From the NCBI RefSeq assembly GCF_011057715.1, contig NZ_LNGH01000004.1:1-42877 (forward strand): a stretch of DNA of 42,877 bases. The letters run 5' to 3'. Below, in pieces: positions 42,609 through 42,877 of this stretch. Source of the stretch: Marinitoga sp. 38H-ov (GTDB lineage: Bacteria; Thermotogota; Thermotogae; Petrotogales; Petrotogaceae). Under the pieces are notes generated by a model. That model made no database searches. It saw only the letters and a list, made by a program, of their open reading frames with translations, and had not been told where the DNA came from. A program made the position numbers and the translations under genes. Within the stretch, counting starts at the first letter, position 1. Each line of letters starts with the position of its first letter.

Positions 42609-42877
42609 TTACTCATCATCCTTCAAAAACACTACGTTTTTAGAAGGAAGAGATAATTCAATAGGATTATATGATGTATTAAGCATATAGTAAATACTTC
42701 TAACTAGTTTTCTGGCAGTCAAAACAACAGCAGCTTTGTGAGATTTACCTTGATCTCTTTTCTTTTTGTAATAAGATTTAAGAACAGGATCATATCTAAT
42801 AGCATAAGAAGCTGCTTGATATAGATAGTATCTATTTATTACCTTTTTTGGATAAATTTTTGTGATTATCAGTTTTT
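42609..42877 (-). mobile_element. IS110-family transposase, 3' end, frameshifted
   Basis: The minus strand encodes the C-terminal part of an IS110/IS116/IS902-type transposase (DEDD RuvC-like recombinase): 'LSKKGNK' at the window edge, then 'RYYLYQAASYAIRYDPVLKS' and 'KSHKAAVVLTARKLVRSIYY', ending 'FLKDDE' at 42609. The glycine-serine region resembles the family's 'SKRGNxxLR' core. Between GNK and RYYLYQ the frame changes: 'YL' is missing, consistent with a five-base deletion, so this copy is probably dead. The element continues beyond the window. Confidence 0.8.

Noticed and set aside
1-42877. CRISPR arrays, tRNA and rRNA genes, prophage modules.
   Set aside because: No regularly spaced repeats, cloverleaf-like sequences or phage structural genes were visible by eye on either strand.

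Overview
The window is strongly AT-rich and comes from a bacterial chromosome. Shine-Dalgarno sites are strong (GGAGG/GGTG), ATG dominates with some TTG/GTG starts, and sigma-A-type promoters and U-tract terminators are easy to see. Several things together suggest an anaerobic Thermotogota, most likely a Marinitoga-like member of the Petrotogales: a flavodiiron protein, a 1-Cys Bcp peroxiredoxin, an RlmD-type methyltransferase, an HTH-PfkB pseudouridine kinase next to PsuG, a dynamin-like GTPase, and ABC importers with fused double permeases. This placement is inference; no rRNA or tRNA gene lies in the window.

Layout. (1) 14-3642, minus strand: an operon behind a near-perfect promoter (3614-3642) with a methyltransferase-like protein, a frameshifted dihydrofolate-reductase-like gene, a rhomboid protease, a D-serine dehydratase gene broken by one in-frame stop, and a winged-helix protein. 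(2) 3649-6564: a large exported protein fusing two DUF1566 domains to an arylsulfotransferase-like domain, then a decayed IS3-type OrfA. (3) 6698-11949, minus: a tight operon of dynamin-like GTPase, PfkB sugar-phosphate kinase, Bcp, RlmD, an SRPBCC protein and a DUF2975 membrane protein. (4) 12038-15058, plus: the pseudouridine operon psuK-psuG with a GNAT protein, then a small protein resembling the DUF1874 (AcrIII-1/Crn2 ring nuclease) family without its catalytic histidine. (5) 15338-20919, plus: M3 peptidase, a lipoprotein esterase with a glycogen-binding-like domain, an MFS transporter and an amidase. (6) 20941-32151, plus: a two-component system with a membrane partner, followed by two complete paralogous ABC importers (binding protein, fused permease, ATPase, twice). 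The second permease carries an extra N-terminal extracytoplasmic sensor-like domain. (7) 32155-34513: a 4Fe-4S membrane protein with a frameshift, under what looks like a CRP/FNR-type site and four 11-bp phased repeats, facing a flavodiiron protein. (8) 34642-39583: DUF1801 protein, a wrecked methyltransferase, MBL hydrolase, a small Cys protein, a DHH phosphoesterase, an AlkD-like glycosylase, another methyltransferase and a decayed coding remnant. (9) 39822-42877: a TPR-like protein divergent from a 43-residue exported peptide and a 32-residue Cys-rich peptide, then a repeat shared with the left window edge and a frameshifted IS110-family transposase end.

How the parts fit. The OmpR-type regulator beside the importers probably acts on 11-bp phased repeats in the promoter of the first binding-protein gene. 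Hairpins after both binding-protein genes fit higher expression of the binding proteins than of the membrane parts. The most unusual block is the right end, where a TPR-like protein and two short peptide genes in a structured, otherwise gene-poor region resemble the layout of a peptide signalling or peptide secretion system. Many genes here are broken (dsdA, the DHFR-like gene, the 4Fe-4S gene, a methyltransferase, OrfA, the IS110 transposase). Two breaks fall in homopolymer runs, so they may be sequencing error, slippage-controlled expression or real decay.
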